Under the pieces are notes generated by a model. That model did not search any database, was not told the origin of the DNA, and worked only from the letters and a program-made list of their open reading frames with translations. From Paenibacillus jilunlii (GTDB lineage: Bacteria > Bacillota > Bacilli > Paenibacillales > Paenibacillaceae), in the NCBI RefSeq assembly GCF_900102965.1, contig NZ_FNGM01000005.1, positions 201,407-265,406 on the forward strand: a stretch of 64,000 nt of DNA, written 5' to 3'. Positions 7,981 to 16,693 of this stretch are shown here, one piece after another (positions within the stretch are counted from its first letter, which is position 1; each line of letters opens with the position of its first letter). The position numbers and the translations under genes were made by a program.

Positions 7981-9062
7981 ATCCCTCCCAAACCCTCCCT
8001 TAGCCAAGGGAGGGCCCCGAGGGCTCTGCCCTCTGGACACCCGGAACATTGGTCTAAATTCGGGGGAGAGCGGGTTTTGATCTACTGTTGTCGTAATGCC
8101 CGCTTATCGCCGCAAGCGGCACGCTCTACCTCAGGCCACCTCCCGCCATGGCCTGGCTTTGCCCAGGCGACCCGCCCGCGATCCCGTAGGGCAGCACGGG
8201 GCGGGGAGCCTCTCGCGGCGGGGCGCAGCCCGCCGCTGCTTTGCCTTGCCCAGGCGACCCGCCTGCGTTCCCGTAGGGCAGCTCGGGGCGGGAAGCCTCT
8301 CGCGGCGGGGCGAAGCCCACCGCTGCTTTGCCTTGCCTAGGCGACCCGCCTGCGTTCCCGTAGGGCAGCTCGGGGCGGGGGGCCTCTCGTGGCGGGGGGC
8401 GCAGCCGCCGCTGCTTTGCCTTGCCCGGGCGACCCGCCTGCGTTCCCGTAGGGCAGCACGGGGTGGGGAGCCTCTCGCGGCGGGGGGCGCAGCCCACCGC
8501 TGCTTTGCCTTGCCCGGGCAACCCGCCCGCGATCCCGTAGGGCAGCTCGGGGCGGGGAGCCTCTCGCGGCGGGGCGAAGCCCGCCGCTGCTTTGCCTTGC
8601 CCGGGCGACCCGCCCGCGATCCCGTAGGGCAGCTCGGGGCGGGGAGCCTCTCGCGGCGGGGCGCAGCCGCCGCTGCTTTGCCTTGCCCGGGCGACCCGCC
8701 TGCGTTCCCGTAGGGCAGATCGGGGCGGAGAGCCTCTCGCGGCGGGGGGCGCAGCCCGCCGCTGCTTTGCCTTGCCTAGGCGACCCGCCTGCGTTCCCGT
8801 AGGGCAGCACGGGGCGGGGAGCCTCTCGCGGCGGGGCGAAGCCGCCGCTGCCTTAGTCTCTGCTCTTTGCTCTTCGCTCTTGTCGCATGGAAGGCCCCGC
8901 AGGCGTCCCCGCCAGGGGAGCCTAAGAAGGGCCGCTCCCCAGCCGAACAAATCCTTTCCCTTCCGCAGACGCCCATTCCCCCACGAACAATCCCTTGTTG
9001 CGGGTGTCCAGAGGGCGGCCAGCCCTTGGGGTCCCCCTTAGAAGGGGGATTTAGGGGGATGC
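7981..9062. repeat. 1.08-kb repeat island bounded by inverted end copies, between the T-box and ileS
   Basis: This GC-rich segment separates the ileS T-box terminator (ends 9070) from the ileS start codon. Its ends are inverted, diverged copies of one ~65-base motif (7981-8046 and 8998-9062). They share an exact 16-mer, GCCCTCTGGACACCCG, at 8028-8043 and, inverted, at 9001-9016. Each copy also carries a C-run/G-run hairpin (CCCTCCC..GGGAGGG; CCCCCTT..AAGGGGG). The interior holds eight tandem ~87-base units. Long open frames occur in several frames at once because of base composition, so I do not call them genes. There is no transposase or other recognisable protein. It looks like a non-autonomous repeat element or a locally amplified one. 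Confidence 0.75.
8152..8848. repeat. Eight tandem ~87-bp GC-rich repeats
   Basis: Unit starts at about 8152, 8237, 8324, 8412, 8501, 8588, 8674 and 8763. Unit lengths are 86-89 bases and the array ends at 8848. Most units begin TGCTTTGCCTTGCC and contain TCCCGTAGGGCAG and CCTCTCGCGGCGGGG. Each has a strong GCGGCGGGG..CCGCCGC hairpin. Two variant blocks alternate (CCTGCGTTCCCG against CCCGCGATCCCG; CAGCACGGGG against CAGCTCGGGG), which suggests shuffling by unequal exchange. Periods that are not all multiples of three argue against a protein-coding repeat. Confidence 0.85.
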
Positions 9063-9069
9063 TACACGC

Positions 9070-9392
9070 AAAAATGCGTCGCCCCGCCCCCCAAGGGGCG
9101 AGACGACGCTCGCGATACCACCCTAATTCTGTGCCTCATGCACATCCGCAGGCGGTGTGTATTCAGCACAATCTCAGTTCCGCGCAGCATGCCGGCCACG
9201 CGGGTCCGGGATAACGTCCGGCAGACGGCTTAGGCCTACACACGTATGGAACGCTTCAGCTTAGCTTCTAGGGGAAGATCTTCCGAGCAAGGCATGAACT
9301 ATCGGCTCGCAGCAATCACCGACTCTCTGGAGAACGTTACCCTGACGTACTTGTCCCGTCATCGAATAGATATGAACAGATTACAGATATGT
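9070..9392 (-). promoter_or_regulatory. T-box leader (isoleucine) of ileS
   Basis: On the minus strand the leader carries a Stem I region with the AGAGAGTCGGTGATTG-type sequence near 9315-9330. A candidate ATC (Ile) specifier lies at 9277-9279. The T-box sequence AGGGTGGTATCGCG is at 9111-9124. A terminator follows with arms GCGTCG..CGCCCC and GGGGCG..CGACGC (9076-9109) and then five T. The T-box sequence partly overlaps the terminator 5' arm, as expected for an antiterminator switch that reads uncharged tRNA-Ile. The specifier position is a reading by eye. Confidence 0.85.
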
Positions 9393-9396
9393 TCTA

Positions 9397-9425
9397 GTTA
9401 TAGACGTTTTAAGCAGAAATGTCAA
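9397..9425 (-). promoter_or_regulatory. Sigma-A promoter of the ileS T-box transcript
   Basis: TTGACA (9420-9425), a 17-base spacer, then TATAAC (9397-9402) on the minus strand. It lies directly upstream of the T-box leader, with the start expected near 9390. Confidence 0.8.
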
Positions 9426-9502
9426 TCTTGAAGGCGGCAGCAACCCTCAGCAGCGGATAGGGCCACGGTATACATTGAACGGTCTGAAAGACCATCTGCC
9501 GC

Positions 9503-9988
9503 TCAGAGCGCGTTCTCACTTACCTCGCGGCTCTCTAAGGCGTTCCAGTCGTCGGTGGACAGCAGCTCAAGCTGCGCTTCCAGCAGTGTACGGAAACGAG
9601 TACGGTAGATAGAGGCCTGTTTGCGCAGCTCTTCCGTCTCGATCGCAACCTTGCGGGATTTAGATAATGCTTCGTTAATGATCCGGTCGGCGTTCTTCTC
9701 CGCTTCCTTGATGATCAGCTGGGATTCTTTTTTGGAGTTGTTCTTCACATCATCGGCTGCTTCCTGGGCAACGAGAATCGTTTTGGACAGGCTCTCTTCG
9801 ATGTTCACAAAATGATCGAGCCGTTCCTGAAGGGACAAAAGCTGGTTGTTCAGCTCTTTATTTTCACGGATGACGCTCTCATAATCCTTGATGACCTGAT
9901 CCAGAAATTCGTTGACCTCATCTTCATCATAACCGCGGATTCTCCGGGAGAACTCCTTGTTATGTATATCGAGTGGTGTTAATGGCAT
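9503..9988 (-). CDS. divIVA: Septum/pole-localised cell division protein DivIVA
   Basis: 161 residues from the ATG at 9988. That start has AGGAGGTG six bases upstream and gives the canonical N-terminus MPLTPLDIHNKEF. The N-terminal domain (about 1-60, with SRRIRGYDEDEVNEFLDQV) binds negatively curved membrane. The rest is a coiled coil rich in Glu, Lys and Leu (about 30-150) that mediates oligomers. DivIVA marks poles and septa and positions MinCD and, in sporulation, the chromosome origin. It is the last gene of the ylm block, as in Bacillus, but a 320-base gap separates it from ylmH. Confidence 0.93.
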   Translation of the reverse strand: MPLTPLDIHNKEFSRRIRGYDEDEVNEFLDQVIKDYESVIRENKELNNQLLSLQERLDHFVNIEESLSKTILVAQEAADDVKNNSKKESQLIIKEAEKNADRIINEALSKSRKVAIETEELRKQASIYRTRFRTLLEAQLELLSTDDWNALESREVSENAL

Positions 9989-10309
9989 GCTGTGCACCTC
10001 CTAGAAATTTCGGACCTCTTGTGCCCCTGAACCCTAATCTGTCCGCAGACAAAATAGAAAGACTATATTTAAGTAGAAGCAGTTGCCCTCCTTAAGAGAA
10101 CAGTATCCGTTTCAGTGGAACTATAAGATCAGCTTTAGCAAGCTGCTATATGCCCTTATAGTTCAAGTATATGCGGATCGCGGAATTTCATCCGGCTGCC
10201 GCTTCAGGGGCCGCCTCTTCTACAACTATCGGCGTTCAGCTTTCAAAATGTTTGGCTCCCTATAGAGATATTCAATTTCGACAGACAGCACTGGATTCCT
10301 GCATAGATT
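9989..10309 (-). other. Intergenic region between ylmH and divIVA
   Basis: This 321-base stretch contains no gene I can support. A modest dyad CTATAAG..CTTATAG at about 10121-10161 has internal AGCTT/AAGCT pairing but no T-run. A single TGTCGAA sequence (minus strand, 10277-10283) matches the Spo0A box, but one 7-mer is expected by chance. A divIVA promoter probably lies here; I could not place it. Confidence 0.5.
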
Positions 10310-11092
10310 TCAGACAAATTTGCCGACCTGCACCCGGTAGCGGCCTTTTTTGGTCAGAGACCCGATCTCCAGAATCTTGAACCGGCCAAAACCCTGTATG
10401 GAGACCATATCCCCGTCCTTAAGCCCGCAGGAAGGATCTTCCTCAACCTTCCAGTTGACGCGGACCCGGCCAGCCTTGATAGGCGCAAGAATTTTACTCC
10501 GGCTAAGCCGGGTTACATCCGCCGCAATGCCGTCCAGCCGCAGCGAAGCAACTGTCAAGTCTATGGTCTCCAGCTTCACATCGCTGCTGCGCAGACCGGA
10601 TAAAGGCAATACCTCTGTACTGACATTTATCCGGTGCACACCGGTTAGGTTCATCGCCAAATAATCGGCGATGTCCGCCGCCACAACTACATGACAGCCA
10701 TCCTCGAGCACATGGATATCGCCGATTTTCCCTCTCTTAATTCCCAGTCCCAGGATTGCGCCCATGTAATCGCCATGTTCCAAAGCCAGAAACTTTTGTT
10801 CTCCAGAGGAAATGGCGAGGACCTTCAGCTCCATATCTTCGGCCTCAAGGTCCCGGTAATCGGGAGCCACCAAAGCCCGCTTCCGTTCTGCTCCCGCTGA
10901 TCCGCCTTCCCACCTTACAGAAACATCCGGGTGGCGGTTAACTAACGTCTGCAGAATAAAACCTTGGCGGGGGTCCAAAAACTCTGTCAGCTTGGTCTCA
11001 TGGTACTCTCCTGCACTGGTGACCCATTCCCAGGCCTTGTCCACAAATTGCCGTTCATCGGGGTGGAAATGTCCGTAAATTTCATTCTTCAT
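10310..11092 (-). CDS. ylmH: S4-domain RNA-binding protein YlmH
   Basis: 260 residues. The C-terminal S4 RNA-binding domain (about 180-245, containing VASLRLDGIAADVTRLSRSK and RVRVNWK) is the hallmark. The N-terminal two thirds is the YlmH-specific domain (FLDPRQGFILQTLVNRH). Homologs bind RNA or stalled 50S subunits. It follows ylmG by 9 bases and is probably co-transcribed with the sepF operon. The ribosome site is weak (AGGCTGCAGCG). Confidence 0.9.
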   Translation of the reverse strand: MKNEIYGHFHPDERQFVDKAWEWVTSAGEYHETKLTEFLDPRQGFILQTLVNRHPDVSVRWEGGSAGAERKRALVAPDYRDLEAEDMELKVLAISSGEQKFLALEHGDYMGAILGLGIKRGKIGDIHVLEDGCHVVVAADIADYLAMNLTGVHRINVSTEVLPLSGLRSSDVKLETIDLTVASLRLDGIAADVTRLSRSKILAPIKAGRVRVNWKVEEDPSCGLKDGDMVSIQGFGRFKILEIGSLTKKGRYRVQVGKFV

Positions 11093-11101
11093 CGCTGCAG
11101 C

Positions 11102-11368
11102 CTAAAACACATATGCCACAATGTACTGCAATCCGTTCTTGGCAAATTCCAGTACAAACAGGGCAATAATCGGGGAGATGTCTATCGTTCCGAACAGCGC
11201 CGGAATAATCCGCCGGAAGGGGGTAAGGTAAGGCTCCACCAGCTTGCCAAGCAATTCTCCAATGAAGCTGTCCCGTACATTCGGGAGCCAGGACATAAGG
11301 ACATAGAAGATGATCATCACGAAGTAGATGTTGTATAGAATTTCAATAATTAGATTGATTTGGGACAA
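11102..11368 (-). CDS. ylmG: YggT-family membrane protein YlmG
   Basis: 88 residues with two hydrophobic segments (about 5-27 and 65-85) flanking the conserved loop LVEPYLTPFRRIIPALFG, the YggT signature. It starts at TTG with GAGGTG eight bases upstream. It lies between sepF and ylmH, a position conserved in many Gram-positives and cyanobacteria, where relatives affect division and membrane organisation. Its molecular role is not known. Confidence 0.9.
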   Translation of the reverse strand: MSQINLIIEILYNIYFVMIIFYVLMSWLPNVRDSFIGELLGKLVEPYLTPFRRIIPALFGTIDISPIIALFVLEFAKNGLQYIVAYVF

Positions 11369-11375
11369 ATCCCGT

Positions 11376-11819
11376 TCACCTCATTCTGTTGTAGTCTTGA
11401 TCATCACCCAAAATCTCCGAAATGGAGCCTTGGATTTCAACGGTATCCGGTGTGCACATAAATATATTGCCCCCAATTTTGGAAATTCCTCCACCCAGGG
11501 CATAAACCGTTCCGCTGAGAAAATCAATGATCCGCATCGCCTGGTCATTTCGGACGCGCTGCAGATTGATCACTACGGTGCGGTGGGCTCTGAGGTGGTC
11601 AGCAATTTCCTGAGCTTCCTCGTAAGAACGGGGCTCATACAGCACGACTTTCACATTTTTTTGCGAATGGATACTGACGACGTTCGCCCGCTGATTTTTG
11701 CGGGTTTCTACAGGGGCAGGCTCATATTCTTCCTCATCGCGGGAAATTTGCTCCCGCTCTACAATTTCCTCTTCCTCCTGCAAGCCCAAAAAACTCATAA
11801 ACCGGTTCATCACGCCCAT
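11376..11819 (-). CDS. sepF: Cell division protein SepF
   Basis: 147 residues. The N-terminus [13 protein letters not shown] is the amphipathic membrane-binding helix, followed by an acidic linker. The SepF core (about 60-140) contains [25 protein letters not shown] and [11 protein letters not shown]. SepF tethers FtsZ polymers to the membrane alongside FtsA. The ATG at 11819 is preferred to the preceding TTG because GAGGAGG lies seven bases upstream. Its A is also the last base of the ylmE stop codon (TGATG), so the genes are coupled. Confidence 0.94.
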   Translation of the reverse strand: MGVMNRFMSFLGLQEEEEIVEREQISRDEEEYEPAPVETRKNQRANVVSIHSQKNVKVVLYEPRSYEEAQEIADHLRAHRTVVINLQRVRNDQAMRIIDFLSGTVYALGGGISKIGGNIFMCTPDTVEIQGSISEILGDDQDYNRMR

Positions 11820-12511
11820 CAAGCTCCCTCCTCATGACCTACTAATACCGTTCCCAGGCGCACCCAGGTGGCTCCTTCCTCTATCGCCACTTCAAAATCA
11901 TTCGACATTCCCATCGACAGCTCTTGTATAGGCTCAGGTGTCAAGGCCAGCAGATTAAGCTTATCGCGAAGCTCCCTTAACCCCCGGAAAACCGGTCGGG
12001 TCTGCTCCGGCTCTGCTTCATAAGGCGCCATAGTCATCAGTCCGATGACCTTAACGCGGTGCAGAACGGCGATTTCACGCAGAAACCCGGGCACGTCCCC
12101 GGGGGCAAGACCGAATTTCGTATCTTCTCCTGAGATATTCACTTGGAGGAAGACGTTTACGGTAAGTCCCGCAGCATCGGCCTTTTTGTGCAATTCACGC
12201 GCCAGCGACAAGCGGTCAAGCGAGTGTATATATTGAAATTTGCCAATAACATCCTTGACCTTATTGGTTTGCAAATGTCCGATGAAATGCCAGGTTCCTG
12301 TATGTCCCAAGGCATTCCATTTGGGTTCAGCATCCTGCCAGCGGCTTTCGGCAATATCCCCAAGCCCTGCCTCCAGCACCTCGGATACCGTTTCCAGTGA
12401 TACATATTTCGTCACAGCGATAACCTTGACGTCCGCCACATCCCGGCCGCTTGCCGCACAGGCACGTGCTACACGTTCCTCTACGCCGGCTATTCTTTCC
12501 TGCAGTGTCAA
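11819..12511 (-). CDS. ylmE: YggS/ProsC-family PLP homeostasis protein
   Basis: 230-residue PLP-binding TIM-barrel protein of the YggS/PROSC family. The PLP lysine is in VIAVTKYVS (about residue 35). Other family motifs are [11 protein letters not shown] and GLMTMAP, plus a C-terminal [20 protein letters not shown] region. It buffers free pyridoxal phosphate and has no known catalytic reaction. It starts at TTG with AAAGGAGAG upstream, inside the end of pgeF. Confidence 0.92.
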   Translation of the reverse strand: MTLQERIAGVEERVARACAASGRDVADVKVIAVTKYVSLETVSEVLEAGLGDIAESRWQDAEPKWNALGHTGTWHFIGHLQTNKVKDVIGKFQYIHSLDRLSLARELHKKADAAGLTVNVFLQVNISGEDTKFGLAPGDVPGFLREIAVLHRVKVIGLMTMAPYEAEPEQTRPVFRGLRELRDKLNLLALTPEPIQELSMGMSNDFEVAIEEGATWVRLGTVLVGHEEGA

Positions 12512-12514
12512 CGT

Positions 12515-13369
12515 TCAGCTCTCCTTTATTCCGATCCAGCTCGTCATTCTTCCTGTAACTCCGTTTTCCTTCCGGTACGAAAAGAACAAATCCTGATTAC
12601 AGCTTGTACACCAAGATGTACATTCGATATGAGTCGGCAATATTCCTGCTTTAATCATAATGCGTCGATTCATTTCTTTCAAGTTAAGCATGCTTTTACG
12701 GTCATCCGCTTCCGATGTCCGGTATAAGTCCTGCGAGGGGCCGCAAACCGCCGCCTTCAGTCCATCCTCAAGCTGCCGGATATGGTCCATGACATAATCG
12801 TCTACTTCATAACAGCAGCTGCCAATTGAAGGTCCGATCCCGGCAAGCATATCCTGCGGGCGGCTGCCATATACCGTCTCCATACGGGCCACCATAGCAG
12901 CGGCAATCTCCGCCACGGTTCCTTTCCAGCCCGCATGTGCGAGTCCAACCACTTTCTTAAGGGGATCATAGAAGTAGAGCGGCACACAATCGGCATAAAA
13001 AGAGGTCAAAAGCACACCCGGCACACTGGTGAGCAAACCATCCGTCGCTTGAAACGCCGATGCTCTGTCCAAACTGCCCCGCCCGCGGTCATCCGCTTTA
13101 ACCACAGCTATATCTTTACCATGGGTTTGCTCTCCGCAGGTCCAGTCCTGCAGTGTAAATCCGAGACTCTCTGCAAGCAATGTACGATTCCCGAGCACAT
13201 CCGACGATTCATCTCCAACATGAAAAGCACAATTAAAACTGTCATAAGGCGCCTTGCCTATGCCACCCTGTCTGCCTGTGAACCCTGCAGTGATTTCGGA
13301 ATGCTCCGCACGCCAAGGCTCCAAATGAAGCAGCATAGGCGCGCCGGTCTTTTGCATAAACGGTTCCAT
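12515..13369 (-). CDS. pgeF: Peptidoglycan editing factor PgeF (YlmD, multicopper oxidase-like fold)
   Basis: 284 residues from the ATG at 13369, which follows GAGGTGAAGAT; the frame is open nine codons further. Metal-site motifs of the family are CGEQTHGKD, YADCVPLYFYD and HAGWKGT. E. coli YfiH/PgeF removes L-Ser misincorporated in place of L-Ala in muropeptide precursors, and other members oxidise polyphenols or act on nucleosides. A cell wall quality-control role fits its place in the dcw neighbourhood. Confidence 0.9.
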   Translation of the reverse strand: MEPFMQKTGAPMLLHLEPWRAEHSEITAGFTGRQGGIGKAPYDSFNCAFHVGDESSDVLGNRTLLAESLGFTLQDWTCGEQTHGKDIAVVKADDRGRGSLDRASAFQATDGLLTSVPGVLLTSFYADCVPLYFYDPLKKVVGLAHAGWKGTVAEIAAAMVARMETVYGSRPQDMLAGIGPSIGSCCYEVDDYVMDHIRQLEDGLKAAVCGPSQDLYRTSEADDRKSMLNLKEMNRRIMIKAGILPTHIECTSWCTSCNQDLFFSYRKENGVTGRMTSWIGIKES

Positions 13370-13521
13370 ATCTTCACCTCGCCCTAAGTGTACCACAAGA
13401 TGCCGTCATAGAGTGGAGTCAGACTGCCGGACTGCTTCTGGTCCAGACTACCTCATACTCCATACATCCCCAAAATAATCAAGCAGAAACGGCTTTTATA
13501 TTTAAAAATAGACGCACCTTG

Positions 13522-13833
13522 TCAATAAGTGCGCCGGTCACTGCGGTCTCCCCGCTCCAGATACATCGTTTCCCGCTCTTCCTGGTTTTGCGGCATCCGG
13601 ATTTCCTCCATCTTGACGAGTACAACATCGGCGCCGATCTTCACGATATTCCGCCAGGGAATAATCAGATCTGTACCTCCTCCGAAGAGGCCCATGAAAC
13701 GCGTGTACCCCGGGATAATGATTGCATCGATCACGCCGCGGCGGAGATCCAGTTCCAGATCACTGATCTGCCCCAGCCGCTTCCCGTCGATAATATTAAT
13801 CACATCCTTCGTCTGAAAATCAGAGATTTTCAT
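13522..13833 (-). CDS. ylmC: YlmC/YmxH-family PRC-barrel sporulation protein
   Basis: 103 residues from the ATG at 13833 (GGGAGCGG upstream). It gives the family N-terminus MKISDFQTKDVINI followed by GKRLGQISDLELDL, a PRC-barrel. The core ends near DVVLVKMEEIRMP, and the tail is charged. Members are found next to sigG/sigE and ylmD in endospore formers. The biochemical role is unknown. Confidence 0.88.
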   Translation of the reverse strand: MKISDFQTKDVINIIDGKRLGQISDLELDLRRGVIDAIIIPGYTRFMGLFGGGTDLIIPWRNIVKIGADVVLVKMEEIRMPQNQEERETMYLERGDRSDRRTY

Positions 13834-13958
13834 TTTTTTACCGCTCCCTATAGAATCGTCGTTCACCTCGCCACCCCTGTACATTCAGACGTATAGTCCA
13901 ATATATGTTGTCCGGGCTTGGCCACATGCCTAAATTCAATTGCGCCTGTCCAATAAAA

Positions 13959-14005
13959 AGGGTGCCCGGACAGCGATTTTTCACCGCACACCCGGAACAC
14001 CCTTG
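13959..14005 (-). terminator. Terminator downstream of sigG
   Basis: Arms AAGGGTG..CCGG and CCGG..CACCCTT with inner imperfect pairing. On the minus strand it is followed by TTTTTATT. It separates the spoIIG/sigG unit from ylmC-pgeF. Confidence 0.75.
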
Positions 14006-14025
14006 TCCAACCCTGCTATGTGTGT

Positions 14026-14808
14026 TTAAGACTTAACGTGCTTCTGCATCTGCTGAATGGCCGACTTCTCCAGGCGGGATACCTGAGCCTGAGAGATGCC
14101 AATTTCATCCGCGACCTCCATTTGGGTTTTGCCTTCAAAAAAACGCATCGACAAAATCCGTTTTTCCCGCTGCCCCAGCCGCTGCATCGCCTCCCGGAGC
14201 GCAATTTCCTCGATCCATGACACATCCTTATTCTTGTCATCGCTGATCTGGTCCATCACATAAATCGGATCTCCGCCGTCGTGGTAGATGGGTTCGAACA
14301 AAGAGACCGGGTCCTGAATCGCGTCGAGAGCAAATACCACATCTTCTTTGGGGACGCCAAGCGCCTCGGAAATTTCAAAAATCGTCGGTTCCCGTGAATT
14401 CTGATTCGTCAGACTGTCCCGCACCTGCAGCGCTTTGTAAGCGATGTCCCGCAGGGACCGGGAGACCCGGATCGGGTTGTTGTCACGTAAGTAGCGGCGG
14501 ATTTCACCGATGATCATCGGCACCGCATAGGTGGAGAACTTCACATTTTGCGATAAGTCAAAGTTATCGATGGCTTTCATCAACCCGATGCAGCCTACCT
14601 GGAACAGGTCATCAACGAACTCTCCCCGGTTATTGAATCTTTGAATAACGCTAAGAACGAGTCTAAGGTTACCGTTTACCAATTTCTCTCTGGCGGATCG
14701 CTCGCCCTGCTGCTGCAGCGAAGTGAACAGTTCCCGCATTTCCACGTTCGTCAGAACGGGCAGCTTGGCGGTGTCCACACCGCAAATCTCGACTTTATTT
14801 CGGGTCAT
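14026..14808 (-). CDS. sigG: Forespore sigma factor SigG
   Basis: 260-residue sigma-70 family protein. Region 2 contains LVNGNLRLVLSVIQRF and FDLSQNVKFSTYAVPMI, and the region 4 helix-turn-helix is TQMEVADEIGISQAQVSRLE. The N-terminus MTRNKVEICGVDT is characteristic of SigG. It directs late forespore transcription after engulfment. The start has GGGAGGT upstream. It lies directly after sigE, as in Bacillus, with a candidate forespore-type promoter in the gap. Confidence 0.95.
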   Translation of the reverse strand: MTRNKVEICGVDTAKLPVLTNVEMRELFTSLQQQGERSAREKLVNGNLRLVLSVIQRFNNRGEFVDDLFQVGCIGLMKAIDNFDLSQNVKFSTYAVPMIIGEIRRYLRDNNPIRVSRSLRDIAYKALQVRDSLTNQNSREPTIFEISEALGVPKEDVVFALDAIQDPVSLFEPIYHDGGDPIYVMDQISDDKNKDVSWIEEIALREAMQRLGQREKRILSMRFFEGKTQMEVADEIGISQAQVSRLEKSAIQQMQKHVKS

Positions 14809-14842
14809 GATGATTTACCTCCCAAGGAGAAACATTACTGTA

Positions 14843-14871
14843 CATTATCTCCCCGGTCCGGCATTTTATTC
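14843..14871 (-). promoter_or_regulatory. Candidate forespore (SigF/SigG-type) promoter of sigG
   Basis: On the minus strand GAATA (14867-14871) is followed after 14 bases by GGAGATAATG (14843-14852). The second element matches the SigF -10 pattern GGNRANANTR. The first differs from GYATA at one position, and the spacer is at the short end. The start would fall about 28 bases before the sigG ATG. Confidence 0.4.
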
Positions 14872-14886
14872 CTTGGCTTTTTAAGC

Positions 14887-15606
14887 TTAGACCATCTTGT
14901 TGAACTCTTTGCGCAGCCGCTTGATGATTCTTTTCTCCAGACGCGAGATGTAGGATTGGGAGATTCCCAGCAGATCGGCAACGTCCTTTTGCGTTTTTTC
15001 TTCACCGCCGCGCAGCCCGAAACGCAGCTCCATAATCAGTCTTTCCCGCTCGCTTAGCTTCTCCAGCGCCTTCTGCAGCAGTTTGCGGTCCACCTGCTCT
15101 TCAATGTTGCGGTAGATGGTGTCATTCTCCGTGCCCAGCACATCCGAGAGCAGCAGCTCATTGCCGTCCCAGTCGATATTCAGCGGCTCATCAAAAGAAA
15201 CCTCACTCCGGGTTTTGCTGTTGCGCCGCAAATACATCAGAATCTCATTCTCAATGCAGCGCGAGGCATAGGTGGCCAGCTTGATTTTTTTCTCCGGGTC
15301 AAAGGTGTTGACGGCCTTGATCAAGCCAATCGCCCCGATGGATACCAGATCCTCAATGTTAATGCCGGTGTTCTCAAATTTACGGGCGATATAGACCACC
15401 AGCCGCAGGTTGCGTTCAATCAGCATGGCACGGACCGCCGCATCACCACTGGAGAGCCGCTGCAGCAGGAATTCCTCTTCTTCTCTCGTCAGGGGTGGGG
15501 GCAAAGCCTCACTTCCGCCGATATAATAGATTTCTTGGCTCTTCAGCCCCAGCAGAAACAGCATGCGGTAGTATTGCAGTTGCAGCGCAATCTTCCATTT
15601 GACCAT
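14887..15606 (-). CDS. sigE: Mother-cell sigma factor SigE precursor (pro-sigma-E)
   Basis: 239-residue sigma factor with a membrane-associating pro-sequence (about 1-28) ending just before [14 protein letters not shown], the conserved cleavage neighbourhood. Region 2 has [21 protein letters not shown] and region 4 [21 protein letters not shown]. It is activated by SpoIIGA, encoded immediately upstream, and then drives early mother-cell genes. It has a good ribosome site (AAGGAGGAA). The order spoIIGA-sigE-sigG is canonical. Confidence 0.96.
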   Translation of the reverse strand: MVKWKIALQLQYYRMLFLLGLKSQEIYYIGGSEALPPPLTREEEEFLLQRLSSGDAAVRAMLIERNLRLVVYIARKFENTGINIEDLVSIGAIGLIKAVNTFDPEKKIKLATYASRCIENEILMYLRRNSKTRSEVSFDEPLNIDWDGNELLLSDVLGTENDTIYRNIEEQVDRKLLQKALEKLSERERLIMELRFGLRGGEEKTQKDVADLLGISQSYISRLEKRIIKRLRKEFNKMV

Positions 15607-15670
15607 TATTGTTCCTCCTTCAAGAAGTGCACAGTAGCCCTGAGATGTTCTTTTGTCCTTCAGTGAATAA

Positions 15671-16627
15671 TCATGAAGGCACCGCTGCCTCCACAGCGGC
15701 CTCTCTTTGGGTCAGGTCAGGGTGTATGACCGCCCGGTACGCGCCGTCTCCCGACAGTGTCCCGCCATCCAGCCCGATAAGAACCCTCTTACTGATAAAG
15801 GTTTCCTCTCCAAGCTTTATCGTCACCAGATCCGGCTTCAGCGCGAGCATAAGTGAAGCTCCGCGGTTGACTCCCCTATAAGGCACAAGCCGTAATCTGT
15901 CCTGCCAGGCAAAAGACTGCCCGTCCGCTTCCAGCAAAAGCTTGTCGCTGCTAATCTCGGTCAGCCTGCCTTTCCAGGAGGCCGGCAAATGTCCCTCCCA
16001 CAGCGACGCTTCCATCACCATCACCGGAATCCGGGTCAACGGATCATTTAGACGGTTACCGGTGTCCAGCAGACCGGGGCATAAGACGCTCACCCCCTCA
16101 ATCTCTACGCATACTTCCCCGATGTACGTCTCCAGTTGTTCCCTCCGGACTTTTGAGGACTGGATCACTTTGAAGAGAAGTAGGACCAGAGGAAAAAGCG
16201 CAAGCACGAACCAAAACCCGATTTTAAAACGGTAAGCTTGGCCGCCGGAAGAGGTGAACAGAATCCCGTTCCAGATGTCGCCAGAGCTCTGCAGCAAGTA
16301 ATGGACGCCGACAATGCCGCCGGCTGCTGCAAAATTAATCATATAAAATGCCCCTAGTGCCCGAAGGTAGCTTTGCAGACTTCTGAAACCAAAAGCGATC
16401 CACAGCATGACTACCGACAATCCAAACTTGATGAGAAAGGTGTACAGGAACGATAGTTCCGGCACAAACATCATCACCACATAGAGTGCGCCAACCAGCG
16501 CGGAGAGAATGAGCCGCCACCAAGAGACTTTCAGTTTGACCAGCCAGCCTGTGAGCCATAATAGAATTCCGTCGATCAGCAGATTGGCCGCGAAGATCAA
16601 GTCAATATAAACAACCAGTGGATTCAC
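15671..16627 (-). CDS. spoIIGA: Sigma-E processing protease SpoIIGA
   Basis: Polytopic membrane aspartic protease that cleaves pro-sigma-E in response to SpoIIR from the forespore. About five transmembrane segments lie in the first 155 residues. The catalytic aspartate sits in [11 protein letters not shown] (about residue 188 from the chosen start), the SpoIIGA active-site motif. I prefer the GTG at 16627, giving [19 protein letters not shown] at the N-terminus as in the family; a TTG at 16669 is also possible. It is preceded by a stage-specific-looking promoter. Confidence 0.93.
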   Translation of the reverse strand: MNPLVVYIDLIFAANLLIDGILLWLTGWLVKLKVSWWRLILSALVGALYVVMMFVPELSFLYTFLIKFGLSVVMLWIAFGFRSLQSYLRALGAFYMINFAAAGGIVGVHYLLQSSGDIWNGILFTSSGGQAYRFKIGFWFVLALFPLVLLLFKVIQSSKVRREQLETYIGEVCVEIEGVSVLCPGLLDTGNRLNDPLTRIPVMVMEASLWEGHLPASWKGRLTEISSDKLLLEADGQSFAWQDRLRLVPYRGVNRGASLMLALKPDLVTIKLGEETFISKRVLIGLDGGTLSGDGAYRAVIHPDLTQREAAVEAAVPS

Positions 16628-16693
16628 CTGCCTGCAAGCGGGGTATCTATCCGAAAGACTAAGGTTCAAGCTCTCTTTTTGAACGATATGATT

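Noticed and set aside
8152-8848. CRISPR array
   Set aside because: The whole 87-base unit is repeated without distinct spacers, the units are contiguous, and there are no cas genes.
8096-8950. Long open frames in several registers through the GC-rich repeats
   Set aside because: They are open on both strands at once, have Gly/Pro/Arg/Ala-rich repetitive composition and the repeat period is not a multiple of three throughout.
9479-9492. GGTCTTTCAGACC hairpin after divIVA as terminator
   Set aside because: Short stem and no T-run; not enough to call.
10277-10283. Spo0A box TGTCGAA upstream of divIVA
   Set aside because: A single 7-base match is expected by chance in a window this size and no promoter elements could be paired with it.
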